Source of the DNA: Hyphomicrobiales bacterium
GTDB lineage: Bacteria; Pseudomonadota; Alphaproteobacteria; Rhizobiales; Methylopilaceae
Direction of reading: 5' to 3'
Length of the DNA stretch: 64,000 bases
NCBI GenBank assembly: GCA_022842205.1
Contig: JALHQA010000002.1
Coordinates: 62,001-126,000, forward strand
Shown one piece after another: positions 44,948 to 54,175 of the stretch (within the stretch, counting starts at the first letter, position 1; every line of letters begins with the position of its first letter). Position numbers and translations under genes: made by a program. The notes under the pieces are model-generated. The model was not told the DNA's origin, did not search any database, and was given only the letters and a program-made list of their open reading frames with translations.

Positions 44948-46171
44948 TTGGCGGAGGCTGCAAACCCGATACGGCAATCCCCGATGGCGGTATTTACCGC
45001 CATCGGCGGCATCTATGTCGCGCAAAGCGTCATCAGCGGCCTGACATTCACGGCCTTGCCGGCCGTGTTGCGCGACCGCAGCCTCCCGCTGGACCAGGTG
45101 GGACTGATTTATCTCGCGATCCTTCCCTGGGCCATCAAGTTTCTCTGGGCACCCGCGATCGAACGTTACCGGCTGCCGCCGGTCGGCCGCGATCGTTCGC
45201 GCAGCGTGGTGTTCGCCGTAGGCCTCGTTTCCGCGGCCGGGCTCTGGCTCGCCGGGCTGGTCGGTCTCGGTGCGATCCCCGCGCTCATCGCCTGCCTGAT
45301 CGTCGTGGCGTTCGCCGCCGCGACCGTGGACATCGCGTGTGACGGCTATGCCGTGGAAGCCCTCAGCGAGAAGAATTACGGCCTGGGCAACGCCGCGCAG
45401 GTCGGCGGCGCCTATCTCGGTTCCGCCATCGGCTCCGGTCTTTTTCTCTTCCTGGTCGACCGTTACGACTGGACGTTTTCGGCCTGGGCGATGTCGGCCC
45501 TGCTGGTTCTGCTCGGGCTGCCCTTCCTGTTCGGTCCCGCCGGGCGCGCCGATGTCAGACGTACGCACACGCCATCGCTGCTGACCGCCCTGCGCCGCCG
45601 CGAGGTCCGAACCGGGCTTCTGCTCGCGGCGGTCTATGTCGCCGCCCAGAAATGGGGACAGGCGATGCTGGGCCCATTCCTTGTCGATTCCGGCATCGGC
45701 CTTCCGACCATCGCGATGGTCAACGGGCTGGGCGGCATGGCCGTCGGATTGCTCGGCGCATTTGTCGGCGGTCTCGCGGTGCGGCGCTGGGGCACCTACC
45801 GCGTGATGACGCTCGGCATATTCCTGCAGGCAACAGCCATGGCCGCGTTCGCGGCATTGGCCGCGACCGGCACAGCAAACACCGCCGTTCTCGTCATACT
45901 CGCGCTCGCAAGTTCGTCCGGCATCATGGCGTTCGGTTTCGTCGCGCTCTACGCGCAATTCATGCGGTTCAGCGACCCGCGTCAGGGCGGGGTCGATTTC
46001 ACGCTGTTCCAGTGCGCTGACGCCATGGTCAGCATGCTGGGCGGCGTCGGCGCCGGGTGGCTCGCGGAACGGTTCGGCCACGCATCGTGCTTCAGCGTCG
46101 CCGCAACGATCGCCGTGCTCGCCCTCATCGCAATGTATGCGCGCCGCAACAGTGTCGGCGCCCTTGCCTAG
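44948..46171 (+). CDS. MFS siderophore importer (RhtX/FptX-like)
   Basis: 407 residues, twelve transmembrane helices. The start FTAIGGIYVAQSVISGLTFTALPAVLRDRSLPLDQVGLIYLAILPWAIKFLWAPAIERY and TVDIACDGYAVEAL (about 127) fit the RhtX/FptX single-component siderophore permeases of the AmpG-like MFS branch. The TTG start at 44948 lies four bases after the receptor stop; an alternative ATG at 44984 would remove 12 residues. It takes siderophore from the periplasm to the cytoplasm without an ABC system. Confidence 0.88.
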   Translation: MAEAANPIRQSPMAVFTAIGGIYVAQSVISGLTFTALPAVLRDRSLPLDQVGLIYLAILPWAIKFLWAPAIERYRLPPVGRDRSRSVVFAVGLVSAAGLWLAGLVGLGAIPALIACLIVVAFAAATVDIACDGYAVEALSEKNYGLGNAAQVGGAYLGSAIGSGLFLFLVDRYDWTFSAWAMSALLVLLGLPFLFGPAGRADVRRTHTPSLLTALRRREVRTGLLLAAVYVAAQKWGQAMLGPFLVDSGIGLPTIAMVNGLGGMAVGLLGAFVGGLAVRRWGTYRVMTLGIFLQATAMAAFAALAATGTANTAVLVILALASSSGIMAFGFVALYAQFMRFSDPRQGGVDFTLFQCADAMVSMLGGVGAGWLAERFGHASCFSVAATIAVLALIAMYARRNSVGALA

Positions 46172-46922
46172 CGCGGCCGGAGCGATGATCCAGCAGCCAC
46201 AGGACGGCGCGCTCGCCGCTGTTGGTTCCGCCCTCACCGGACCGCTGGCGTCCTGCCGTCATCTGCTGGCGCCCGCCGGTGCGCCCGACATCGTCAGCGC
46301 ATCCAGCCTGCTCGCCAAAGACCGCCTCGGCGACGCGCTGGAGGGCTACGCCGCCAATTTCCCCGGCGCTGACCGGCGCGCAATCGTCTCGATGTGGGCA
46401 TCCTGGTATCTCGGCGTTTTCATACCGCCGGCCATGGCGTCCTGCCTCGTGCTTTCAAAGCGGCCCGCACTCGGGCTCGCGGATATCGGACTGCATCTCG
46501 CCCCGGCCGGGCATGTCGGCGCCGTGCATTTTCGGGATCTGGTCGCCGAACCCGCGCCGGACGACGTGCTCGCGCGCATCGAACCGCTGATCGATCATCT
46601 GTCGGTGTTTACGTCCGCCGTCGCGGCGTTCGGGCCGTCAGCAAAGCTGATCTGGGGCAGCGCCGCGAGTTACGCCGAATGGACCGCCTCCGCCGTCGCC
46701 ACCGGAACCGGGCCGGCCGATCTGGTGGACTGTCTGCTCAAAACCCGGCTTCTGCCGAGCGGGCGCGCGAACCCCTTCTTCGATCGCCTGCGGACGGTGG
46801 AGGAAGACGGTGTCGCGGTGCGCCGCAGGCGGGTCTGCTGCCTGCGCTATCAATTGCCGGGCGTGCCCGGGTGCGGCTCAGCGTGCCCGCTGCCCGAAGG
46901 CCGTACGGACACACCATCTTAG
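46137..46922 (+). CDS. FhuF-like siderophore-iron reductase
   Basis: 261 residues from ATG 46137 (overlapping the MFS gene by 35 bases); ATG 46185 is an alternative. MWASWYLGVFIPPAMASCLV and the C-terminal cluster CC-x10-C-x3-C (RVCCLRYQLPGVPGCGSACPLP) match the [2Fe-2S] ferric-siderophore reductase family; E. coli FhuF has CC-x10-C-x2-C. It would reduce Fe(III) in the cytoplasm to release it from the siderophore. Confidence 0.82.
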   Translation: MRAATVSAPLPSAAGAMIQQPQDGALAAVGSALTGPLASCRHLLAPAGAPDIVSASSLLAKDRLGDALEGYAANFPGADRRAIVSMWASWYLGVFIPPAMASCLVLSKRPALGLADIGLHLAPAGHVGAVHFRDLVAEPAPDDVLARIEPLIDHLSVFTSAVAAFGPSAKLIWGSAASYAEWTASAVATGTGPADLVDCLLKTRLLPSGRANPFFDRLRTVEEDGVAVRRRRVCCLRYQLPGVPGCGSACPLPEGRTDTPS

Positions 46923-46940
46923 CCCGGAGGCTGGCTCGCC

Positions 46941-47876
46941 TCAGTTCATATCCGGCGAAAAGGCCGGCTGAAGCGCGGGCAGGAACTCGCCGGCCGCACG
47001 CGCCGGGACCGGGGTCTCGACGGTCCAGGCGGTGGGATCGGCATACAACGCACGCACAACAGACACATTCATTTTGTGGCCGCCGCAATAGGAGCGGAAC
47101 AGGCCCTGGATCGGCAGACCAGCCAGCGCGAGATCGCCAACGGCGTCCATCGCCTTGTGGCGCACGAACTCGTCCTTGCCGCGCAGCCCGCCGGGGTTCA
47201 GCACCTGCTCGTCGTCCAGCACAACGGTGTTGTCGAGCGAGGAGCCCTTGGCGAGGCCGATGGCCGAGAGTTTCTCGAAATCCTTCATGAAGCCGAAGGT
47301 GCGCGCATGCGCGAGCTCGCGGCGGAAGGTCTTCGGCGTGAGATCCAGCACGATCGCCTGGCGGCCGATGACCGGGTTCTCGAATTCGATCTGAACGTCG
47401 AGGCGGAAGCCCTTGGAATGCGGGAGCAGTTCCGCCCAGGCGCGGCCCTGTTCGACGCGCACCGGCTTCAACACCTTCAGCACGCTTTTCGGCGCCGAGA
47501 GCTTGACCGTGCCGACCGCCTCGATGGCCTCGACGAACGGACGGGCGCTACCGTCCATGATCGGCATTTCAGAGCCGTCGATGGAGATGACCGCGTTGTC
47601 GACACCGAGGCCGCGCAGCGCCGCCATCAGATGTTCAACGGTTGAAACCTGGCCCTGCTCCGCATCGCCGAGCACGGTGCAAAGCTGCGTGTCGCCGACA
47701 TGATCGACGTGGGCGCGAAGGGTGCGGCTGGCGCCGTTCGGAAGATTGATGCGGCGAAACTGGATGCCGTTTCCGGCGGGCGCGGGAAACAGGGTGATAC
47801 GGACAGGAGCGCCGCTGTGGACACCGATACCGGCAATCGAAATCGATCCGCCGAGCGTCGTCTGTTCAAGCCCCAT
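46941..47876 (-). CDS. lpxC: UDP-3-O-acyl-N-acetylglucosamine deacetylase
   Basis: 311 residues from ATG 47876 (a GTG three codons upstream sits too close to GAGGG). Zinc enzyme of the committed step of lipid A synthesis. Motifs: TLGGSISIAGIGVHSGAPVRI, zinc ligand His in TVEHLMAALRG, SAIGLAKGSSLDNTVVLDD, and FVRHKAMDAVGDLALAGLPIQG (His and Asp ligands). It follows ftsZ, as in other alphaproteobacteria. Confidence 0.96.
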   Translation of the reverse strand: MGLEQTTLGGSISIAGIGVHSGAPVRITLFPAPAGNGIQFRRINLPNGASRTLRAHVDHVGDTQLCTVLGDAEQGQVSTVEHLMAALRGLGVDNAVISIDGSEMPIMDGSARPFVEAIEAVGTVKLSAPKSVLKVLKPVRVEQGRAWAELLPHSKGFRLDVQIEFENPVIGRQAIVLDLTPKTFRRELAHARTFGFMKDFEKLSAIGLAKGSSLDNTVVLDDEQVLNPGGLRGKDEFVRHKAMDAVGDLALAGLPIQGLFRSYCGGHKMNVSVVRALYADPTAWTVETPVPARAAGEFLPALQPAFSPDMN

Positions 47877-48084
47877 GATCCCCACTACCCTCTATGTCCG
47901 GCATTTCCTGCGGGACGTTCCCTTGCAAAACCGCCGCTGCGATGTTCCCCGCGCAGTGCGATTCGATAGGGAAAGGATAGGTTTGGCGGCGGGCGCCAAC
48001 AAATCACGCTTGATGTCGGACTGTTACACTTCATTAACAGACGAAGGCGCGGCGGGGCCGATTTCCCCTATATTTCAAAGCAAA

Positions 48085-48107
48085 CGGGCCGGTTTGAGGC
48101 CGGCCCG
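48085..48107 (-). terminator. Terminator-like hairpin after ftsZ
   Basis: CGGGCCGG and CCGGCCCG pair perfectly around seven bases, followed on the minus strand by TTTGCTTT. It lies 44 bases after the ftsZ stop; lpxC begins 209 bases further on and probably has its own promoter. The remaining gap shows no gene. Confidence 0.6.
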
Positions 48108-48151
48108 CCGCAGTGTCTCAAAAGCCACACCCCTGTGTGGATCTCATGCCC

Positions 48152-49753
48152 TCAATTTGCCTGGCGGCGCAGGAAGGCCGGAATTTCCAGATCGTCTTCC
48201 ATGCCACGGTTCGGCGTCTGCTTGCGGCCATGGGTATCGAGGCTGCCCTTGCCGCGTTCCCGGAGCGAACGCTTGGTGTCGGACATATCGGCCGGCGCAT
48301 CGAGCATGGGCTCCCCGCGCTCCTCTTCCTCGGCCGCCTCGCGGCGGCCAAGCCCCACCTGGGCAAGCCGCTGCAACAGCGTGGCCCGCTTTTTCTCGGG
48401 ATGATTTTCGGCCGCCTGATCGCGGTTGAGAATCTGGTTCTGCGCCGGAAGCGGCAGTTCCTCGAGCCGCGGCATGCGGACCCGTCCGGTGTTTTCGGCG
48501 GCCGGCGGAATGAACGCCGCGGGGTCTTCCATGTGATCCTCGGCGACAGCCTCGGCATTGTCCTCATAGAACGGGGCGCGCGGCGGCAGCGGACGGATGG
48601 TGATGTCGTCGGTCACCGTCTCCTCGTCGTACTGCTCCGTCTCGTAACCCGCGTCGTCATCCAGCACCGGGCGGAACGCCGTACTCGACGCCGGAGCCTG
48701 CGCGGGCTCCGCCACCGGCTGGCGCGGTTTCATGCGCTCGGCGAGCTCGGCAAGACGCTCCTCGGTATAGACCGGGGCGACCATGCCGATCATGTCGATG
48801 CCGGTCGCGACGACCGACACGCGGATCGTGCCTTCGAGTTTCGAATCGAACGTCGCGCCGAGAATGATGTTGGCTTCGGGATCGACTTCCTCGCGGATGC
48901 GGGTCGCCGCTTCATCGACTTCGTACAGCGTCAGGTCGTTGCCGCCCGTGATCGAGATCAGCAGGCCTCGCGCGCCCTTCATCGACACGTCGTCGAGCAG
49001 CGGGTTGGCGATCGCCGCTTCGGCGGCGGCCAGTGCGCGCTTTTCGCCCTTCGCTTCGCCGGTGCCCATCATCGCCTTGCCCATCTCGCGCATCACGGCG
49101 CGGACGTCGGCGAAATCGAGATTGATGAGGCCTTCCTTGACCATCAGGTCGGTGATGCAGGCAACGCCCGAGTAAAGCACCTGGTCCGCCATGGCGAAGG
49201 CGTCGGCGAAGGTCGTGCGCTCGTTGGCGATGCGGAACAGATTCTGGTTCGGGATAACGAGCAGCGTATCGACATGCTTCTGCAGTTCCTCGATGCCGTG
49301 CTCCGCCATGCGCATGCGGCGGTGTCCTTCGAAGTGGAAGGGTTTCGTCACGACGCCGACCGTCAGCAGGCCAAGTTCCTTGGCCGTACGGGCAACGACC
49401 GCCGCGGCGCCCGTGCCCGTGCCGCCGCCCATGCCGGCGGTGATGAAGGCCATGTGGGAGCCGATCATGTGCTCGCGGATTTCGTCGATCACCTCTTCGG
49501 CCGCCGCGCGCCCGACTTCGGGCTGCGAACCCGCGCCGAGACCTTCCGTGACCTGAAGGCCCATCTGGATGACCCGGTCGGCCTTCGACATCGTCAGAGC
49601 CTGCGCGTCGGTATTGCCGACGACGAACTCGACGCCCTGGAGGCCCGCCTCGATCATGTTGTTCACGGCATTGCCGCCGGCGCCGCCCACGCCGAAAACC
49701 GTAATGCGCGGCCGAAGCTCCCGGATGTCGGGCAGTTTCAGATTAGTGGACAT
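48152..49753 (-). CDS. ftsZ: Cell division protein FtsZ
   Basis: 533 residues from ATG 49753 ([27 protein letters not shown]), the usual alphaproteobacterial start, with GAGAGG upstream. Tubulin signature GGGTGTG at 109-115, T7 loop [11 protein letters not shown], a long disordered acidic linker (about 335-510) and the C-terminal peptide [10 protein letters not shown] that binds FtsA. It polymerises into the Z ring. The frame stays open upstream to ATG 49858, which overlaps the ftsA stop and would add 35 basic residues. Confidence 0.95.
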   Translation of the reverse strand: MSTNLKLPDIRELRPRITVFGVGGAGGNAVNNMIEAGLQGVEFVVGNTDAQALTMSKADRVIQMGLQVTEGLGAGSQPEVGRAAAEEVIDEIREHMIGSHMAFITAGMGGGTGTGAAAVVARTAKELGLLTVGVVTKPFHFEGHRRMRMAEHGIEELQKHVDTLLVIPNQNLFRIANERTTFADAFAMADQVLYSGVACITDLMVKEGLINLDFADVRAVMREMGKAMMGTGEAKGEKRALAAAEAAIANPLLDDVSMKGARGLLISITGGNDLTLYEVDEAATRIREEVDPEANIILGATFDSKLEGTIRVSVVATGIDMIGMVAPVYTEERLAELAERMKPRQPVAEPAQAPASSTAFRPVLDDDAGYETEQYDEETVTDDITIRPLPPRAPFYEDNAEAVAEDHMEDPAAFIPPAAENTGRVRMPRLEELPLPAQNQILNRDQAAENHPEKKRATLLQRLAQVGLGRREAAEEEERGEPMLDAPADMSDTKRSLRERGKGSLDTHGRKQTPNRGMEDDLEIPAFLRRQAN

Positions 49754-49857
49754 GGGTTGCCTCTCGGGTTTTGCACGTGTGCGCGGAGCGCTCGTCGTTG
49801 CCTTTTTGACGGGTTTCTTCGGTGCCTGCTTCCGGACAGGCTTTTTCTTGCCGGCCA

Positions 49858-51177
49858 TCAGAAGCTCTCTTTCAGCCACTGCCCCATGCGGGAGAAGTAG
49901 CCATTTGTACCAGTCGCGCGGAGATTCGTCCGCACGGTTTCGAAGTGTTCTTCAGCTGCCCGCTGCGGGTAGACCAGCAGGCCGGCGGCGGCCGCGAAGC
50001 TCGGCCCGCGCGCCTGGTCGGGCAGCCCGCGAATGCCGAGCGGACGCCCGATACGGACATTGCGGCCGAGAATCTTGCCGGCCAGATCGGCCAGGCCGTT
50101 GAGCTGGCAGGCGCCGCCGGTGAGGACGACGCGCTTGCCGGCATCGCGGGCATAGCCCGACGCATGAAGGCGATCGCGAATCAGTTCCAGCGTCTCCTCG
50201 ACGCGCGGCTTGACGATTGCGACAAGCTGCGATTTCGGCACGTGATGCGGAGCGAGCTGAGCCTCCCCGCCGACCGGCACGATGCCGATCATTTCAAGAT
50301 TGTCCGAACGGCCGCTAAAGACCGAGCCGTAGAGCGTTTTCAGCCGCTCGGCGTCTTCCACGCGGATGGAAAGGCCGCGCGCGATGTCGAGCGTGACATG
50401 GTGGCCGCCGAGCGCGATCGCGTCTGTATGTACGAACTTTCCGCCGGAGAACACCGCGACGGTCGTGGTGCCGGCGCCCATGTCGACGACGGTTGCGCCG
50501 ATTTCGGCCTCATCGTTGTCGAGCGCGGCAAGGCCCGCCGCGTAGGGCGACGCCACGACGGTCTTGACCGCGAGGTGGCAGCGCTCGACGCACAGAATGA
50601 GATTGCGCACCGGCGCCGCATCGGCGCTCACAACATGCATGTCGAGGCCGAGTTCTTCGCCCACCATGCCGCGCGGATCCCGGATGCCGGTCGTGGCGTC
50701 GAGGCCAAAGCCGAGCGGCATCGAATGCAGGATGCTGCGGTCGGATCGTATGGCGTGGTTCGAGCCCGCGCGCAGAACATTCTGGATGTCGTTGTCGCCG
50801 ACAGGCCGGCCGGGAACCGGCACGGTCGCGTTGTAGTGTTCGCTGGCAAGCCGTGCACCCGAGACGGACACGATGAGGCTTTCCACACGGCAATCGGACA
50901 TACGTTCGGCGGCGTCGACCGCGTGGCGGATCGACTGTTCGGCCTCTTCCATGTTCACGACCGCGCCGGCCTTGATGCCGCGCGAGCGATGATGGCCGAT
51001 GCCGAGAACTTCGATGCGGTGCGAACGGCCGGGCAGCAGCGAATCCGCGTCGGTCGGACGCAGGCGGCCGATCAGGCAAACGGTCTTTCCCGTACCGACA
51101 TCAAGTACGGAAAAGTCGATGGCGCGCCGAGGCGGCATCGGCCTCAGGCGGGGTGTGACGGCGAAGGACTGTTTCAT
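49858..51177 (-). CDS. ftsA: Cell division protein FtsA
   Basis: 439 residues from ATG 51177, which overlaps the ftsQ stop (ATGA). Actin-like ATPase that tethers FtsZ to the membrane. [20 protein letters not shown] (phosphate 1), [35 protein letters not shown] (phosphate 2), [21 protein letters not shown] (adenosine motif) and a C-terminal amphipathic helix [13 protein letters not shown] for membrane binding. Confidence 0.95.
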   Translation of the reverse strand: MKQSFAVTPRLRPMPPRRAIDFSVLDVGTGKTVCLIGRLRPTDADSLLPGRSHRIEVLGIGHHRSRGIKAGAVVNMEEAEQSIRHAVDAAERMSDCRVESLIVSVSGARLASEHYNATVPVPGRPVGDNDIQNVLRAGSNHAIRSDRSILHSMPLGFGLDATTGIRDPRGMVGEELGLDMHVVSADAAPVRNLILCVERCHLAVKTVVASPYAAGLAALDNDEAEIGATVVDMGAGTTTVAVFSGGKFVHTDAIALGGHHVTLDIARGLSIRVEDAERLKTLYGSVFSGRSDNLEMIGIVPVGGEAQLAPHHVPKSQLVAIVKPRVEETLELIRDRLHASGYARDAGKRVVLTGGACQLNGLADLAGKILGRNVRIGRPLGIRGLPDQARGPSFAAAAGLLVYPQRAAEEHFETVRTNLRATGTNGYFSRMGQWLKESF

Positions 51178-52175
51178 GTGCCGGCCGCCTTCTTTTCCGG
51201 TTTGGCGGCGAGTTGGGCTGCCGCTTCGTCCGACAGGCGGACGGTGGGCGTGCCGGGGCGGCGGAGATCCAGTTCGGTGATGTCGCGATCCTTGAGTTGA
51301 TAGGCGGCATCGAGCTTCACAAACAACGCGAGAGCTTCTTCGACATGGCGCTCGGGCAGCTTGACGTCCATACCGTTCGTCAGGCGCAGGTTCCAGCGGC
51401 GGTCGCCGACGCGCACCATCGCATAGATGTTCTTCTTCAACTCCGGATAGGACCCAAGTTGCGCGAGAAACGCTTTCGCGGAGGTGTCGGCGCCTTGGCC
51501 GACCAGCAGCGGAAGATTGGCGAAACGCCCCTCTTCGATGCCTTCGATCACCGTTCCATCGACAGCGATGACGGACATTTTCTGCCCGCGCTGCCACAAC
51601 GCATAAGGCTCGCGCTCGACGACCGAGACCGCAATCGTGTCGGGGTAAAGCTTGCGGACGGTCGCCGAGACGACGAGCGGGTTCTGCATCAGCCGCGCGC
51701 GCGCGGCGTCGGCATCGAGAAACACAAAGGATTCACCGGGCTTCGCGCCGATGGCGGAGACGATCTCCTCATCGGTCAGGATCTTCCGGCCCTGGACATC
51801 GATATTGGCGAGGATGAGGCCCGAACCGGCGGCAAACATGCTCGGCCCGGCGGCAAGCACCGCGCCGAAATCATTCCAGCGCTGGCCGATGGTGGCACCG
51901 TAAACGCCTGTCGTTACAAACAGCAGTACGACCGCCGCCCACCCCGTTCCGGGGCGGATAAGAGTCGGCGACACTTTGGGAGAAGCCACCTTGCGGGGGT
52001 CGGCGGCCGGACGTTCCGGAGCACGGTAAGCTACCGGCTCCGCGCGCAAAATCGGGGTTTGGACAGGACGACTGGAATAGATCGCGCGGGCGCGACCGGA
52101 ACCGGCGCCGCCGGCTCCGCCGACGGCCTTTAAAGGACCGTCTAGCGATTTAAGCTTGCGTCTTCCACCATCCAT
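51174..52175 (-). CDS. ftsQ: Cell division protein FtsQ
   Basis: 333 residues. Basic Pro-rich cytoplasmic N-terminus (about 1-75), one membrane helix (GWAAVVLLFVTTGVYGATIG), a POTRA domain (ILANIDVQGRKILTDEEIVSAIGAKPGESFVFLD) and the FtsQ beta domain. It connects early and late divisome proteins in the periplasm. The ATG lies inside the end of ddl (34-base overlap). Confidence 0.93.
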   Translation of the reverse strand: MDGGRRKLKSLDGPLKAVGGAGGAGSGRARAIYSSRPVQTPILRAEPVAYRAPERPAADPRKVASPKVSPTLIRPGTGWAAVVLLFVTTGVYGATIGQRWNDFGAVLAAGPSMFAAGSGLILANIDVQGRKILTDEEIVSAIGAKPGESFVFLDADAARARLMQNPLVVSATVRKLYPDTIAVSVVEREPYALWQRGQKMSVIAVDGTVIEGIEEGRFANLPLLVGQGADTSAKAFLAQLGSYPELKKNIYAMVRVGDRRWNLRLTNGMDVKLPERHVEEALALFVKLDAAYQLKDRDITELDLRRPGTPTVRLSDEAAAQLAAKPEKKAAGT

Positions 52176-53062
52176 TGAACGAGCTCATCGAACGCAAAAC
52201 CGGCATGTGCTGCCAACTCGGGCACAAGGCTCGTTACCGTCATTCCGGGCTGCGTGTTGACCTCGAGGCAGACGATCTCGCCCGTTCCTCCGGGCCGATC
52301 GTCGTATCGGAAGTCTGCACGGCTGACCCCGCGGCAGCCGAGCGCCTGATGCGCCTTAAGGGTCGATGATTGAACAAATTGGTAAACGGAGGGTGAAACT
52401 TCGGCCGGCAAAATGTGTTTTGAGCCGCCCTGGGCATATTTTGCGTGATAGTCGTACCAGCCTTCCGCCGCCACGATGTCGATGACGCCCGTGGGCTTGC
52501 CGCCGACTACCGCGCAGGTCAGCTCCCGGCCGGCTATATATTTCTCAGCCAACAATAAATCGCCGTGCGGCCAATCCGGCCGCGTCAGCTCCTGCGGCGG
52601 GTATTCCTGGTCTTCCTTGACGATCAGGATGCCGACCGAGGAGCCCTCCTCGACCGGTTTCAGGACGTAAGGAGGCGTTAACGGATGTGATTTCGCAGCC
52701 TGTTGCCTGTTAACCACTTTGCCTTCGGCAACAGGCACGCCGGCCGCCGCCATCACGGTGCGGGCAATATCCTTGTTCATGGCCAGTGCCGAGGCCATGA
52801 CGCCGGAGTGCGTGTATGGGATTTGCAGGAGCTCGAGCACGCCCTGCATCTTGCCGTCCTCGCCGAACGGGCCGTGCAGCGCGTTGAAAGCAACATCCGG
52901 CTTCAGCTTCGCCAGTACATCCGCAATATCGCGGCCGACATCGACCGGCGTCACCTTGTAACCGCGCTTCTCAAGCCCGGCGGCGCAAGCTTTGCCGGAA
53001 TTCAGCGAAACCTCGCGCTCGGCCGACCATCCGCCCATCAGAACCGCGACATGCTTCGGCAT
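52142..53062 (-). CDS. ddl: D-alanine--D-alanine ligase
   Basis: 306 residues from ATG 53062, overlapping the murB stop (TGATG). ATP-grasp enzyme joining two D-alanines for peptidoglycan. HVAVLMGGWSAEREVSLNSGKACAAGL (3-29), LHGPFGEDGKMQGVLELLQIPYTHSGVMASALAMNK, PYVLKPVEEGSSVGILIV and CLEVNTQPGMTVTSLVPE. Confidence 0.96.
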   Translation of the reverse strand: MPKHVAVLMGGWSAEREVSLNSGKACAAGLEKRGYKVTPVDVGRDIADVLAKLKPDVAFNALHGPFGEDGKMQGVLELLQIPYTHSGVMASALAMNKDIARTVMAAAGVPVAEGKVVNRQQAAKSHPLTPPYVLKPVEEGSSVGILIVKEDQEYPPQELTRPDWPHGDLLLAEKYIAGRELTCAVVGGKPTGVIDIVAAEGWYDYHAKYAQGGSKHILPAEVSPSVYQFVQSSTLKAHQALGCRGVSRADFRYDDRPGGTGEIVCLEVNTQPGMTVTSLVPELAAHAGFAFDELVQWMVEDASLNR

Positions 53063-54033
53063 CACACCGCTCCCGTAAAGACGTCGCCATCGAGGAATTC
53101 GCGCACTTCCCGCCCTTCAGCAAAATGACCCATACGGCGGATTTCCCAGCTCAGCTCAATGCCCGATTTCGCGCGCACCTTGTTGCGAACGGTCTCACCG
53201 AGCAGTTCGAGATCGTGGGCGGACGCGGCGCCGGTGTTGAGCATGAAATTGGCGTGCAGTTCCGACATCTGCGCATCGCCGATTTTCAGCCCGCGACAGC
53301 CGGCCTCGTCGATCAGCTTCCAGCTCGAATGACCGTCGGGATTCTTGAATGTCGAACCGCCGGTCTTCGATTTGATCGGCTGACTCGCCTCGCGCCGTTC
53401 CGTCACCTCGCGCATGCCGGCGCGAATTCTGTCCGGGTCTCCGGCCGTCCCCTGATAGACCGCCGATACGAACACCGCGCCGCGCGGGCCGTTCGATTTG
53501 CGATAGAGATAGCCCATGTCGGCGTTCGTCAGCGTGACGATCTCGCCCGAGCGCAGCACGGCGCGCAGTTCGACCATGCGGTCGCGCGTCTCCGTGCCGT
53601 AGCAGCCGGCGTTCATGTAGAGCGCGCCGCCGATGCCGCCGGGAATGCCGCTGTAAAAGGTCAGGCCGTCAATACCCGCATCCGCCGCCGCGGCCGCCAC
53701 GCGCGCATCCGGCAGCGCGGTGCCGGCGCGCAGGCGATGATTGTCCAGAATCTCGACCGCGCCGAAACCGCGTGCGGACAGGCGAATGACAACACCGTCG
53801 ATGCCGCCGTCACGAATGAGAAGATTGGAGCCGAGGCCGATGGTCGTGACACGAACATCGTCCGGCAGGTTTTTCAGGAAGAACGCGAGGTCGTCCTCAT
53901 CCGCAGGCTGAAAGAAAAGTTGCGCCGGACCGCCGACGCGAAACCAGGTGATCTCGGACAGAAGCTGGTTCGGTGTCAGCCGTCCGCGCAATTGCTGCGT
54001 CCAGTCGCCCAGCTTGAGTTCGGGCCAGCTCAC
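53062..54033 (-). CDS. murB: UDP-N-acetylenolpyruvoylglucosamine reductase
   Basis: 323 residues from a GTG start with GGGGAGGCG upstream. FAD enzyme forming UDP-MurNAc. ITWFRVGGPAQLFFQPADEDDL (28-49), IGLGSNLLIRDGGIDGVVIRL, YSGIPGGIGGALYMNAGCYG, and SKTGGSTFKNPDGHSSWKLIDEAGCRGLKIGDAQMSELHANF of type I MurB. Separated from murC by a 142-base gap that holds a repeat. Confidence 0.96.
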   Translation of the reverse strand: MSWPELKLGDWTQQLRGRLTPNQLLSEITWFRVGGPAQLFFQPADEDDLAFFLKNLPDDVRVTTIGLGSNLLIRDGGIDGVVIRLSARGFGAVEILDNHRLRAGTALPDARVAAAAADAGIDGLTFYSGIPGGIGGALYMNAGCYGTETRDRMVELRAVLRSGEIVTLTNADMGYLYRKSNGPRGAVFVSAVYQGTAGDPDRIRAGMREVTERREASQPIKSKTGGSTFKNPDGHSSWKLIDEAGCRGLKIGDAQMSELHANFMLNTGAASAHDLELLGETVRNKVRAKSGIELSWEIRRMGHFAEGREVREFLDGDVFTGAV

Positions 54034-54052
54034 GAAATCGCCTCCCCACCAA

Positions 54053-54161
54053 CCTCATCCTGAGGAGGGCACGAAGTGCCCGTCTCGAAGGATGGGCGGC
54101 ATACACCGAATGCTCGGCTCATCCTTCGAGACGCCCGCTGCGCGGGCTCCTCAGGATGAGG
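54053..54161. repeat. Paired Rhizobiales palindromic repeat in the murC-murB gap
   Basis: CTCATCCTGAGGAG (54054-54067) is mirrored by CTCCTCAGGATGAG (54147-54160), and CGTCTCGAAGGATG (54081-54094) by CATCCTTCGAGACG (54120-54133). Each half also has a small hairpin of its own (GGGCAC/GTGCCC, CCCGC/GCGGG). The whole unit can fold into one long hairpin. This type of element is common between genes in Rhizobiales. It is the only sizeable gap in the otherwise overlapping murE-ftsA stretch. Confidence 0.85.
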
Positions 54162-54175
54162 GCGGAGAACACAGC

